Positions 9,111-17,100 of a stretch of 64,000 bases of DNA are shown piece after piece; position 1 is the first letter of the stretch, and each line of letters starts with the position of its first letter. The DNA is taken from NCBI GenBank assembly GCA_964236735.1, contig CAXSFM010000003.1, positions 1 through 64,000 on the forward strand. The letters are read 5' to 3'. The notes beneath the pieces are model-generated. The model did not search any database. It was given only the letters and a program-made list of their open reading frames with translations, and was not told where the DNA came from. The stretch comes from JAIVJG01 sp964236735. Lineage in GTDB: Bacteria > Acidobacteriota > Blastocatellia > Pyrinomonadales > Pyrinomonadaceae. Both the position numbers and the translations under genes were made by a program.

Positions 9111-9138
9111 TTTCAGCGGTTGTCTCACTCCGCTGAAA
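9111..9138. repeat. 9-bp stem hairpin before the O-antigen ligase-like gene
   Basis: TTTCAGCGG at 9111-9119 is the reverse complement of CCGCTGAAA at 9130-9138, with a 10-base loop. It lies 20 bases upstream of the proposed start at 9158 and could be in its leader or end the upstream unit. Confidence 0.4.
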
Positions 9139-9157
9139 ACCGCTATAAGTTATTTTC

Positions 9158-10735
9158 TTGAAAGATAAAAACGTGCAGACAAAAGAAGGACGCGAACGTC
9201 CTTCACAGAAGGAGCCGGGCAGCGCAGGACTATCATCTACACTCGCGCGCGGGGCGGAGTGGCTCGCGCTCGGCGGCTTCGCGCTGTACGCGGCGGCTGC
9301 TCCGCATTCTATCGCCGTCTCGTGGGTGGGGCTGTCTCTGGCCGCGCTCGGCTGGATCGTGCGGCTGCTCGTGACGCGGCGCACGGAGTTGCGACGCACG
9401 CCGCTTGATGCTCCGCTGTGGCTGTTCTTCGGCTGGACAATTCTGTCCGCGATTTTTTCGGCGGAGCCGCGCGTCAGTCTGGCAAAGCTTTTGAACGCGA
9501 GCACGTTTCTCGTTTTCTATCTCGCGCAAAGCCTGCTCACGCGGCGCAGGGCGGTGTGGCTCGCGGCGTTGTTGATCGTGTCGGGCGCGGCGGGCGCGCT
9601 GTGGGGCGCGGGAGAAATTTTGTACGGGCGCGGCGTGCTCGTGCGCGAGTTGAAGGCCGACAGTTTCTTGCGCGGCGCGACGCTGTTGCAAGAGGGCGAT
9701 GCGATCTGGCGCGTGGGCGGCCATCGCGTCTCGACGGTTGAAGAGATAGACGCTGCGTTGCGAGTTGCGCCGGCGGGCCAGCGACTGACGTTGAGCGTCA
9801 TCTCGCACGGCGAGCACGTCGAATGGCCTGACCTTCTGGTGACGGAAGAAATGAAACGCGCGCCCACGCCTTCCGGCATCGTCGGCGGCGGACGCACGCA
9901 CAGCTTTCGCGCTTCGGGCTGGACGCGCCATTACGAAACCTTCGCCGAGTCCTTACAAATCATCGCACAACTCGCGCTCGGCTTCGCGCTCGCCGGATTC
10001 TTGCGGCGTCGCAGGCAAACACACAGAGATGAATCACGCGCAAGAGCAAACGGGCATGAGTCGCGCACAAAGAATGTCGCGCTGTCCTTCGTCGCGTCGC
10101 TCGTGCTCGCAGCGGGGATTGCGCTGACGGCGATGCGGACGGCTCTCGTCGCATACGTCTTCGGTGCGTCCGTCGTCGCGTGGCGGACAGCCGTGCGCGG
10201 GCGTGCGCGCGTGTTGCTTTTGTCAACGCTCGCGCTCGTCGTCGCGCTCGGCGCATTCGTCGTCTGGCAGACGCGCGCGGGCGGGGCGTTGATGCTTCAC
10301 GATCCGAGCGCGTCTCTGCGCCTGACCGTCGCGCGCGTCGCAACGGGGCGCATCGCGCAACATCCCATCTTCGGGCACGGCATGGACTCGGTTCACGCGC
10401 ACTGGAACGAGTGGGGCTTTCCGGGCGCGGACATGCTGCACGCGCATTCGACCCCCATCCAAATCGCCTTCGACAGAGGTCTCCCCGCGCTTCTCATCTG
10501 GCTCTGGCTGATCGTCGCCTTCTGGCGCATGTTGACGCGCGCCGAGCGTCGCTGGCGTGACACGGACGAGTGGCGTACGCACGGGCTGCTCATCGGCATG
10601 ACGGGCGCGCTCGCCGGCTTCTTCGTCAGTTCGCTCGTCAACTACAACTTCGGCGACTCGGAAATCGCACTGCTCCTGTGGTGGATGATGGGCGCGACAG
10701 TGGCGATCATGCGCGAGGACGTGTCTGAAACGTGA
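9158..10735 (+). CDS. O-antigen ligase-like membrane protein with inserted PDZ domain
   Basis: 525 residues, polytopic. About four to five membrane helices precede residue 150. Residues 163-225 then form a soluble segment with PDZ2 features (RELKADSFLRGATLLQEGD, IWRVGGHRV, EEIDAALRVAPAGQRLTLSV). The second half holds more helices and the long loop typical of Wzy_C/O-antigen ligase proteins (ARVATGRIAQHPIFGHG, then MLHAHSTPIQIAFDRGLPALLIW, with histidines as in ligases). Such enzymes transfer or polymerise lipid-linked glycans on the periplasmic side. The frame starts at TTG 9158; GTG 9173 is an alternative and neither has a clear ribosome site. It opens the polysaccharide region. Ligase versus polymerase cannot be decided here. 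Confidence 0.75.
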   Translation: MKDKNVQTKEGRERPSQKEPGSAGLSSTLARGAEWLALGGFALYAAAAPHSIAVSWVGLSLAALGWIVRLLVTRRTELRRTPLDAPLWLFFGWTILSAIFSAEPRVSLAKLLNASTFLVFYLAQSLLTRRRAVWLAALLIVSGAAGALWGAGEILYGRGVLVRELKADSFLRGATLLQEGDAIWRVGGHRVSTVEEIDAALRVAPAGQRLTLSVISHGEHVEWPDLLVTEEMKRAPTPSGIVGGGRTHSFRASGWTRHYETFAESLQIIAQLALGFALAGFLRRRRQTHRDESRARANGHESRTKNVALSFVASLVLAAGIALTAMRTALVAYVFGASVVAWRTAVRGRARVLLLSTLALVVALGAFVVWQTRAGGALMLHDPSASLRLTVARVATGRIAQHPIFGHGMDSVHAHWNEWGFPGADMLHAHSTPIQIAFDRGLPALLIWLWLIVAFWRMLTRAERRWRDTDEWRTHGLLIGMTGALAGFFVSSLVNYNFGDSEIALLLWWMMGATVAIMREDVSET

Positions 10736-10765
10736 ATCGTCTGAAAGATGAACGCGCGTGCGGCG

Positions 10766-11680
10766 TCAGCGTGAAAGCGTTTCGGTCAGGTCGCGTGAAG
10801 TCTCATCAATCGTCGTTGAATCGCTTGCGCACTCTGCGCGTGCGGAAAGGCTCAGGTCATATTTCCCTTCGTGGCGCGCGAAGAATCGTTTGATGAAGAC
10901 GAGCGCGTCCGCCGAACTCAACGTGTGCAGAATCTCCATGTCGTGATTGTCGCGGAAACGCTCCTTGCGATCCGCGCGTTCCAGATAGCCACGACGATAC
11001 GCATCATCAACTTCAAGCGGTCGGACGCCGTGCAATTCTGACGGAGCCAGAAAAGCGTTGTTGTATTCCAGCGCGATGAGGCTGTAGCCGTGCCGCGCGC
11101 ACAACTCGGACAAACTCTCGATGCTGTAGCCGAAGAAGTGATGCGTGAGACGAAAGTCCGGGTCGTAGTTGACTCTGAACTTCACGGGCGGCGGAATTTT
11201 TTCGTTGATCTCCGTCACGATCAGACGCGGCCTGAAGCGTGCGAGCAGCGCGTCAAGCACCCAGTAATCGTAACTGTCTATGTCGAGGCTGAGGACGCCG
11301 AACTCTCTCTCGATGGAATACGACTCCAGAAGCGGCACGACATTGAACGGCGTCACGAATCCGCGATGCGCCGCGACGCCGGGCAGTTTTTTGTAAGCCT
11401 GTACCAGCAGGCGCGCGCGTCGGTGGTGGCCTTCAATCCCGACGCCCGTCCAACCATTTCTGAACAAGGCGTAGGTGTTGGATGATTTGATTCCGTCGCC
11501 GGCTCCGATGTCCACCGCCGTCCGGCTCGTGTCGGGCGTCAGCAGTTCAGCGATAAAGTCTCTGAGCAGATGCTCTTCGTTAAAGTTTGAAAACTTCTTG
11601 CGCCTGAACCGGCGGACGAGTTGTGACGCGACTCCGCCGATTTCAACCAGACGTTCCTGCGATGCTTTGATGATTGCCAC
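10766..11680 (-). CDS. FkbM-like SAM-dependent methyltransferase
   Basis: 304 residues. The SAM-binding motif is TAVDIGAGDGIKSSNTY (about residues 53-70), followed by GVGIEGHHRRARLL and GVLSLDIDSYDYWVLDAL, which fit FkbM-type sugar or polyketide O-methyltransferases. The start is GTG 11680 with AGAGGG 6 bases upstream. It is convergent with the O-antigen ligase-like gene (30 bases apart) and lies 90 bases downstream of the exporter permease on the same strand. A role in methylating the exported glycan is likely from context; the substrate is not known. Confidence 0.7.
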   Translation of the reverse strand: MAIIKASQERLVEIGGVASQLVRRFRRKKFSNFNEEHLLRDFIAELLTPDTSRTAVDIGAGDGIKSSNTYALFRNGWTGVGIEGHHRRARLLVQAYKKLPGVAAHRGFVTPFNVVPLLESYSIEREFGVLSLDIDSYDYWVLDALLARFRPRLIVTEINEKIPPPVKFRVNYDPDFRLTHHFFGYSIESLSELCARHGYSLIALEYNNAFLAPSELHGVRPLEVDDAYRRGYLERADRKERFRDNHDMEILHTLSSADALVFIKRFFARHEGKYDLSLSARAECASDSTTIDETSRDLTETLSR

Positions 11681-11771
11681 TTCGTGCCCTCTGCTCGCAA
11701 CTCTTCTTTCGCTCAGGGAACAATCAATTCTGACTAACTTTTAAGACTAAACAATCGCGCAAGTCAAACTT

Positions 11772-12596
11772 TCAAATCACGTCGGCGAAATTCTTGCGCG
11801 AGCGCGCGAACCACCAGTAGCCGAAGATGAAGAGGACGAGCGCGAAGCCCGTGAAGTAAGCGAGGTCGCTCCAATCCGGCATTGCGCCTTCGAGCATGAT
11901 GTTCCGATAGTTGCGAATGAGATGCGTGAAAGGATTGAGCGCGAGCAGATAGCGGAAGCGTTCCGGCACGACCGTCTCCGGGTAGATGATCGGCGTCAGA
12001 TACATCCACGCCATTAGGATGAGTCCGAGCGCCTGCGCCGTGTCGCGCACGAAGACGCCGAGCGAGGCGACGAACCACGCCGCGCCGAGCGTCGCCAAAA
12101 GCTGCGGCGCGAGCAGGACGGGCAGCCACAAGATTGTCAGATGCAGTTCGTGTCTGAGCAGGAGCGTCGCCGCGAGCAGGGCGAGCGTGCCGAATAACTG
12201 CCCCGTCAGCGCGGAGAGAGCTTGCGCGACGGGCAGCGTTTCGAGCGGGAAGACGACGCGCTTGACGAGGTTCGCGTGCGTCACGATGGCGACGGCGGAT
12301 TGCTGTAGAGATTCCTGAAACGCCGTCCACGGCAGCAGCCCGCAAAAGAGATAGAGCGCGTAATCCCAAGCCGTCCCGCCCTGCCCGAAACGCGCGTTGA
12401 AAATCCCCGCGAAGATAAACGTGAAGATGCCGATCATCACGACGGGCGTCAGCACCGCCCACATCAAACCGAGCGCCGAGCCTCGATAACGCGCCGCCGT
12501 ATAACGACGCGCCATCGGCAGAATCAAATCCCTGCGCTGCGGCAATTCCCACAGAGGCCGCCACACCGCGCGCCTCGCCGTCTGAGCCGAAATCAT
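11772..12596 (-). CDS. ABC-2 type polysaccharide exporter permease
   Basis: 274 residues with six predicted membrane helices and the layout of TagG/KpsM/Wzm permeases: N-terminal amphipathic segment (RRDLILPMARRYTAARYRGSALGLMW), helices from about 38, a large loop with TLPVAQALSALTGQLFG, and the C-terminal ALNPFTHLIRNYRNIML element before the last helices. It should form the membrane half of an ATP-driven glycan exporter with the Wzt-type ATPase at 14716-16107. Normally these two genes are adjacent; here they are on opposite strands with an inserted segment between. ATG 12596 has a GAGG-type ribosome site. Confidence in the family is high; the exact glycan is unknown. Confidence 0.9.
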   Translation of the reverse strand: MISAQTARRAVWRPLWELPQRRDLILPMARRYTAARYRGSALGLMWAVLTPVVMIGIFTFIFAGIFNARFGQGGTAWDYALYLFCGLLPWTAFQESLQQSAVAIVTHANLVKRVVFPLETLPVAQALSALTGQLFGTLALLAATLLLRHELHLTILWLPVLLAPQLLATLGAAWFVASLGVFVRDTAQALGLILMAWMYLTPIIYPETVVPERFRYLLALNPFTHLIRNYRNIMLEGAMPDWSDLAYFTGFALVLFIFGYWWFARSRKNFADVI

Positions 12597-12745
12597 TCTC
12601 TATCCTCAATTTCACGCACGCCGCGCACGCGCTCTATGCGTCTCATCTTCCACGTCTGTCCCGGACTCTCTTCCAGATAACACGCGGCACGAGAGTGATA
12701 TACTGCGCCACGCAATTAATACAGCAGTTATATGGAAAGCGACAG

Positions 12746-13072
12746 ATGAAAAAGCTACTCTTTATTTGTAGTCAGAATCGCTTGCGAAGTCCAACCGCCG
12801 AGTCTGTATTTTCTACGTGGCCCGGAGTGGAGGCTATGTCAGCGGGTCTCAACACCGATGCCACAACTCCAGTCTCGTCTGATTTAATAGATTGGGCTGA
12901 CATTATTGTAGTGATGGAGAAATCGCACAAAAATAAACTCGGCAAGAAGTTCGGCGCGTTCCTCAAAGGCAAGAGGGTTGTGGTTCTGGGAATCCCCGAT
13001 GAGTACGAATATATGCAGCCCGAGTTGATTCAGCTACTCAAAGCGATAGTCCCGCGACACATCGGTATCTGA
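12746..13072 (+). CDS. low-molecular-weight protein tyrosine phosphatase-like protein
   Basis: 108 residues, shorter than classical LMW phosphatases (about 150). The P-loop is at the N-terminus, CSQNRLRSPTAE (Cys10, Arg16), matching C-x2-N-x2-R-S. DWADIIVVMEKSHKNKL follows, as in the short LMW-PTP-like family. The usual DP acid motif near the C-terminus is not evident (GIPDEYEY instead), so catalysis is uncertain but possible. The frame is open from GTG 12695, but ATG 12746 has GGAAAG 6 bases upstream. LMW phosphatases often regulate capsule tyrosine kinases; no kinase is seen here. Lower GC than its neighbours suggests acquired DNA. Confidence 0.75.
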   Translation: MKKLLFICSQNRLRSPTAESVFSTWPGVEAMSAGLNTDATTPVSSDLIDWADIIVVMEKSHKNKLGKKFGAFLKGKRVVVLGIPDEYEYMQPELIQLLKAIVPRHIGI

Positions 13073-13203
13073 ACGTACTTCGCATCACATTTCACTCTCG
13101 TATCAAGCCGTATAATGCGTCCGCCAAGAGTATCATACGGCTCTGTGATGGATAATCAGCAGTTCGACAGCTTCGCTGCTGTGAAGATGATAAATTCTAG
13201 AAC
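13073..13203. other. AT-rich spacer with inverted repeat
   Basis: AGCCGTAT and ATACGGCT form an 8-bp inverted repeat about 21 bases apart (roughly 13113-13151), followed by a short CAGCAG/CTGCTG-type dyad. It might be a terminator for the phosphatase-like gene or an operator for the next gene. I see no coding sequence. Confidence 0.3.
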
Positions 13204-13572
13204 ATGAAAGTTGTATATTCTTTCAAAGAAGAGCGATGTGAAGTAGCAATCTCTGATGATGCTGATTGGCTATTGTTTAATGGGGTGGCTGATGCAATTC
13301 TCAAAAAGTTCAAAGGTACGCTGGTGGAAAGAGTTGATGGATTTGATGAAAGATATTGGGATATTGAAATCGGAAAGGAAGTTGTCACCTTACATCTTGA
13401 ACATTACAGCGGCATCGTCTTGTTTCCCCAAGATAAAAAGACAAATGATTTAATTCGAGAAATCGGAAGCTATCTTGAGGTGGTTGAGCCAAAGCAAATG
13501 TTTAGGGAGTGGTTTTACTTAAAGAATATCTTTAGAATCCGCAACCGCCGCCGAACAAGTCCTGGAAGTTGA
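13204..13572 (+). CDS. small acidic hypothetical protein, immunity-like
   Basis: 122 residues, not confidently recognised. The core (DDADWLLFNGVADAILKKFKGT, then DGFDERYWDIEIG, then VTLHLEHYSGIVLFP) has alternating strands and helices like small immunity-type or DUF3630-like proteins. The last 18 residues turn very basic (RIRNRRRTSPGS), unlike the rest, which may mean the true end was altered by a frameshift. It is AT-rich relative to its surroundings and lies in the island between the exporter permease and ATPase. No cognate toxin is visible. No strong ribosome site precedes ATG 13204. Confidence 0.6.
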   Translation: MKVVYSFKEERCEVAISDDADWLLFNGVADAILKKFKGTLVERVDGFDERYWDIEIGKEVVTLHLEHYSGIVLFPQDKKTNDLIREIGSYLEVVEPKQMFREWFYLKNIFRIRNRRRTSPGS

Positions 13573-13663
13573 CTTTTTGCTCGCCCCGCACTCAAAGGCA
13601 AATTAACCCAACATTCGGCTGTGCGTTCAATATCCTGATAGTTGAAAATCTTCTCATCTGTGT

Positions 13664-13951
13664 ATGCACGTCATTACTCGTAAACGGCTCAACGAATTTG
13701 CCGTCAAGTATCCTGAGACGAAAACGACGCTGGCACATTGGTACAATCTGGCGACGCGCAACGACTTCTCGAATTTCGCCGAATTGCGTGCGATATTTTC
13801 ATCAGCCGATCAGGTTGGTAAGTTTACCGTGTTCAATCTCGGCGGGAATAAAGTTCGCTTAATCGCGGCGGTTCATTATAATCGGAAGAAAGTTTACCTG
13901 CGGGCGGTGTTGACCCATGCCGAGTATGATGAAGGCAGATGGAAGGAATAA
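13664..13951 (+). CDS. higB: HigB-type mRNA interferase toxin
   Basis: 95-residue protein of the HigB/RelE fold. It shows KRLNEFAVKYPETKTTLAHWY, FNLGGNKVRLIAAVHYNRKKVYLRAVLTHAEYDEGRW, the hallmark C-terminal strand and final helix of the HigB_toxin family (the residues RLI, NRK, YLR and HAEYD are typical). Such toxins cleave mRNA on the ribosome. It is followed directly by a HigA-like antitoxin gene with no gap. It lies in the low-GC island, consistent with a mobile toxin-antitoxin pair. ATG 13664 has no clear ribosome site; translation could begin elsewhere, but the motif coverage supports this start. Confidence 0.85.
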   Translation: MHVITRKRLNEFAVKYPETKTTLAHWYNLATRNDFSNFAELRAIFSSADQVGKFTVFNLGGNKVRLIAAVHYNRKKVYLRAVLTHAEYDEGRWKE

Positions 13952-13954
13952 GTG

Positions 13955-14185
13955 ATGCAAAACCTCGACGTGAATCAGACGGTTAATGCGTGGTCTGCTC
14001 TGGCCGGCGCGGTCTTTGTCCCTCACACGGATGAAGAATACGGGCGGCTCGTGGCGTTGCTCGACGGCTTGACGGATGAAGTCGGAGAGGATGAGTCGCA
14101 TCCGTTGGCGTCGCTCATGGAAATCATCGGCGTCTTGATTGAGAATTACGAAGCGGAACATGTCCCACACCTGACAATTGATTAG
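13955..14185 (+). CDS. higA: HigA-like antitoxin, lacking the helix-turn-helix domain
   Basis: 76 residues from ATG 13955 (a GTG at 13952 is immediately before it). GGAAGGA at 13941-13947 sits upstream, overlapping the toxin gene end. The sequence EEYGRLVALLDGLTDEVGEDESHPLASLMEIIGVLIENYEAEHVP matches the N-terminal toxin-binding helices of HigA partners. The usual C-terminal HTH (about 55 residues) is absent: the frame stops after HLTID and the following 70 bases do not encode one. It may neutralise HigB without repressing its own promoter, or belong to a known short variant. Confidence 0.7.
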   Translation: MQNLDVNQTVNAWSALAGAVFVPHTDEEYGRLVALLDGLTDEVGEDESHPLASLMEIIGVLIENYEAEHVPHLTID

Positions 14186-14259
14186 CATTCCTGGTTCGCA
14201 GCCATGCACATCATTCAATCACGCCACGGGAGCGTGCTGAGGCTAAGAAGTGATTCGCG

Positions 14260-14685
14260 ATGAAAGATATTTTTCACAAAATAGCCCACACGGCTTCAAT
14301 TGTCGTCGGCTCGGCGTGGGCGTTTGTGGTTGCTCTCGTCATCATTATCGTGTGGGGCGTGACGGGGCCGATCTTTCATTTCTCCGATACCTGGCAGCTA
14401 ATCATCAACACGGGCACGACGATTGTCACCTTCCTGATGGTCTTCCTGATTCAGAATACGCAGAATCGCGACGCGCGTGTGCTCCATCTCAAACTCGATG
14501 AACTGATTCGCGCCACCAAAGCTGCGCGCAATCATCTGGTTGATCTGGAAGACCTCTCGGATGAAGACATCAAGGAGTTGGAGGCGGAGTTTCAAATCTT
14601 GCGCGAGCGCGATATGACAAAGCGGAAGAAGGCCAGCGATAGCAAAGCCCGCAAGCCCGCGCCGCCGCACGATGCGGGCGTGTAA
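14260..14685 (+). CDS. low-affinity iron permease-like membrane protein
   Basis: 141 residues. Two membrane helices (SAWAFVVALVIIIVWGVTG and IINTGTTIVTFLMVFLI) are followed by the cytoplasmic QNTQNRDARVLHLKLDELIRA segment diagnostic of the Iron_permease/FET4-like family (PF04120), then an acidic and lysine-rich tail. Bacterial members are short and their transport role is not well established. It lies 30 bases before the exporter ATPase but shares no functional logic with it, and seems to close the inserted island. ATG 14260 has a weak AAGAAG ribosome site. Confidence 0.8.
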   Translation: MKDIFHKIAHTASIVVGSAWAFVVALVIIIVWGVTGPIFHFSDTWQLIINTGTTIVTFLMVFLIQNTQNRDARVLHLKLDELIRATKAARNHLVDLEDLSDEDIKELEAEFQILRERDMTKRKKASDSKARKPAPPHDAGV

Positions 14686-14715
14686 GATGATTTCCCCTTC
14701 TGTTACATTCAACTT

Positions 14716-16107
14716 ATGACGACCGCGTTGCGCGTGGAAAACGTGTCGAAGCAGTACCGGATTTACGAGCGTCCGGGAGATCGCCTGCTGGAGTCTCTGA
14801 CGCGCGGGCGCGTGCGTCGCCATAGGGAATTCTGGGCGTTGCGCGACGTGAGTTTCGAGCTTGAGACGGGGACGACCGTCGGACTCGTCGGCTCGAATGG
14901 GTGCGGCAAGTCAACGCTTCTGCAAATCATCGCAGGCACGCTTGAGCCGACGCACGGCGACGTGTGGCGCGAAGGTCGCGTCGCCGCGCTGCTCGAACTC
15001 GGCGCGGGTTTTGATCCTGAGTTTACGGGCGTCGAAAACGTCTTTCTCAATGCCGCGCTGCTCGGACTCTCGCGCCGCGAGACGGAAGAAGTTTTCCCCG
15101 TCATCGAACGCTTCGCGGAAATCGGCGCGTTCATCCATCAACCCGTCAAAACTTATTCGAGCGGCATGTTCGTCCGCCTCGCTTTCGCCATCGCCGCCAG
15201 CGTCGAGCCGGACATCCTCATCATTGACGAGGCGCTCGCCGTCGGCGACGCGGTCTTTCAGCATCGCTGCCTGCGCCGCATCAAGGAGCTACAAAGTCGC
15301 GGCACGACCGTCCTCTTCGTCTCGCACGATTGGGCGGCGGTGCGCGCACTCTGCACGCGCGCCATCCTCTTGAACGCCGGTCGCGTCGTCAGCGACGGCA
15401 GACCTGCGGACGTGCTCAATCGTTACCAGAAAATTATCATGGAGCGCGAAGAGGCTTACGAGGCGGAGGCCGCGACTTCAACCACGACGCGCGAGATTGA
15501 TGGAACGAAGACGGACGGCGACGGCAACAACATAACAGCAGGAGGCGACGCCGCGCCGCTTGCGCCCGTCTCTTATACTTTCCGGCACGGCGACGGGAGC
15601 GCGGGGTTCGTCGGCATCGAGTTGACGGACGCCAATCGTCAGCGCGTGGAAATTGTGGAGACGGGCGAGCCGCTGACGCTTCGCGCGCGCGTGCGTTTTC
15701 AAAGGGACATGGATGACCCTGTGGTCGGCTTTCTCGTCCGCAACCGACACGGCACGCACGCCTACGGCACGAACACGAAGGAGCAGGAAATCGAGTTGGG
15801 GGCGGTTGGCGGCGGCGAGACGATTGAAGTGAGCTTCGCTTTCAACTGCTGGCTCGGCGCGGATCAGTATTCCATCTCGCTCGCCGTCCACAGCCGCGAA
15901 GGATTGGCTTACGACTGGCTCGACGGCGCGCTTTTTTTCCGCGTCGCGAGTCTCAGATTAACCGAAGGGGTCGCGAACCTGAATGCCAGTGCCACCACGC
16001 GCCGCATCGTCATCGCCGCCGACGCAAGCGCGCGAGAAGAGGGAGCGTCGAGCGTTGTCGCGGAGAACATCAGCAAAGAAGCGCAAGAGAGCATGAGTCA
16101 TGGTTGA
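14716..16107 (+). CDS. polysaccharide ABC exporter ATPase with Wzt-type C-terminal domain
   Basis: 463 residues. Walker A GSNGCGKS is at 59-66, the signature YSSGM at 147-151 and Walker B ILIIDE at 167-172, followed by VGD and the H-loop (VSHDW). The spacing and the KTYSSGMFVRLAFA signature are those of TagH/KpsT/Wzt ATPases. From about 275 to 440 a beta-rich extension (VGIELTDANRQRVEIVETGEPLTLRAR, then LGADQYSISLAVH) resembles the Wzt glycan-binding domain that recognises the polymer end. It should pair with the permease at 11772-12596. It overlaps the following coiled-coil gene by 8 bases. Confidence 0.92.
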   Translation: MTTALRVENVSKQYRIYERPGDRLLESLTRGRVRRHREFWALRDVSFELETGTTVGLVGSNGCGKSTLLQIIAGTLEPTHGDVWREGRVAALLELGAGFDPEFTGVENVFLNAALLGLSRRETEEVFPVIERFAEIGAFIHQPVKTYSSGMFVRLAFAIAASVEPDILIIDEALAVGDAVFQHRCLRRIKELQSRGTTVLFVSHDWAAVRALCTRAILLNAGRVVSDGRPADVLNRYQKIIMEREEAYEAEAATSTTTREIDGTKTDGDGNNITAGGDAAPLAPVSYTFRHGDGSAGFVGIELTDANRQRVEIVETGEPLTLRARVRFQRDMDDPVVGFLVRNRHGTHAYGTNTKEQEIELGAVGGGETIEVSFAFNCWLGADQYSISLAVHSREGLAYDWLDGALFFRVASLRLTEGVANLNASATTRRIVIAADASAREEGASSVVAENISKEAQESMSHG

Positions 16108-17017
16108 TGAGGAAGTCGAAAACGTTTTGCGAGAGTTACGCGAGCGCGTGCGCGCCGAACAAGGGGCGCACGCATCTCTGACGACGGGCGAGCGGCATCC
16201 GCCGGACGACTCTCACCTCGCATCGTATGCGCCGGAGATTGCGACGCCAGCCGCCGACGCGCTCGCGCGCATCGAGGCGCATTTGACCACGACGGGGCGC
16301 GCGTGGGACAGGTTGCCGCCCGTCGTCAGCCATCGCACGGGTTGGCTCGCGCGGCTCGAACTCTGGCTCAAACGTCGCTTCAAAAGCGTGACGCGCTGGT
16401 ACGTCTGGGAGCAGATCAACTTCAACGCCTCCGTCCATCATGCGCTCGCCGACACGCTCGAAGCGCTCGCCGCTGGTGAGCGAGAATTCGCGAAGCTGCG
16501 CGCAGAGATGCAAGCCGGGTTTAAGACGCAACAATCAACCTTTGAAACATGGAGCGCCGGATTTATCGAAACGCAACGCGCTGAGTTTGAGCGTTGGCGC
16601 GCTGACGACAAGCGTTGGCGGGCTGATGTTGAACGTTGGCGCGCTGATATTGAGATGCAGAGAAATCAATTGATCGTCAGGCTCTCATCGGTAGAAGAAC
16701 TCTCTGCCGCGCGTGATGCTCAACTAAGTGACACACAGGCAAACATCGTCACACAATTACGCGACGAAATTGCCGCGCACGCCGACGCTCTGCGCCGCGA
16801 GCAGGAGATACACGCCGACGCTCTGCGCCGCGAGCGAGAGGAGCGCATGATGAATCTGCAAAACGAACTGCGCGAGCGCGACGAACACCTGCGCGACGAG
16901 GCTCGCGTCACCTTTCGCCAACTCTCGCTCGAAGCCGGCGAGGCGGCGGTCATGCAGGATCGCGCGCGCCGCCTGATGGAAGCGCGTCTCGCCAAGCTCG
17001 AAAACAGTGATAAGTGA
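16100..17017 (+). CDS. coiled-coil protein of the glycan export locus
   Basis: 305 residues, mostly alpha-helical. A conserved-looking segment (VTRWYVWEQINFNASVHHALADTLEAL, about 95-122) resembles the stem that precedes methyltransferase or glycosyltransferase domains in similar loci. It is followed by a long heptad coiled coil with seven-residue WRAD units (FERWRADDKRWRAD, VERWRADIE) and a duplicated HADALRRE unit. No catalytic domain is present. It overlaps the ATPase gene by 8 bases and is therefore probably coupled to it; the downstream methyltransferase may be its partner. Its final residues SDK and its stop codon lie inside a heptamer hairpin repeat. Possible role: tether or ruler for the exporter, which is inference. 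Confidence 0.75.
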   Translation: MVDEEVENVLRELRERVRAEQGAHASLTTGERHPPDDSHLASYAPEIATPAADALARIEAHLTTTGRAWDRLPPVVSHRTGWLARLELWLKRRFKSVTRWYVWEQINFNASVHHALADTLEALAAGEREFAKLRAEMQAGFKTQQSTFETWSAGFIETQRAEFERWRADDKRWRADVERWRADIEMQRNQLIVRLSSVEELSAARDAQLSDTQANIVTQLRDEIAAHADALRREQEIHADALRREREERMMNLQNELRERDEHLRDEARVTFRQLSLEAGEAAVMQDRARRLMEARLAKLENSDK

Positions 17018-17097
17018 TAAATGATGAGTGATGAGTTGAAGACAATCTCTTTCTCATCACTTATCACTCATCACTTATCACTCATCACTCATCACTG
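17005..17097. repeat. heptamer-period hairpin element, TGATGAG units
   Basis: Two arms built of 7-bp units. The left arm starts CAGTGAT at 17005 and continues AAGTGAT, AAATGAT, GAGTGAT; the right arm is the reverse complement of CAGTGAT, GAGTGAT, GAGTGAT, AAGTGAT, GAGTGAT, AAGTGAT. The spacer holds GAAGACAA. It provides the stop of the upstream gene and ends 3 bases before the next ATG. Confidence 0.85.
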
Positions 17098-17100
17098 CTT

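Noticed and set aside
11764..12615. 283-codon alternative frame over the exporter permease
   Set aside because: Arginine- and alanine-rich shadow; the other frame has the expected six helices and the C-terminal NPFTHLIRNYRNIML element.
17005..17097. Possibility that period-7 repeats are a CRISPR array
   Set aside because: Units are 7 bp with no spacers of 25-40 bases between identical repeats, and no cas genes are nearby.
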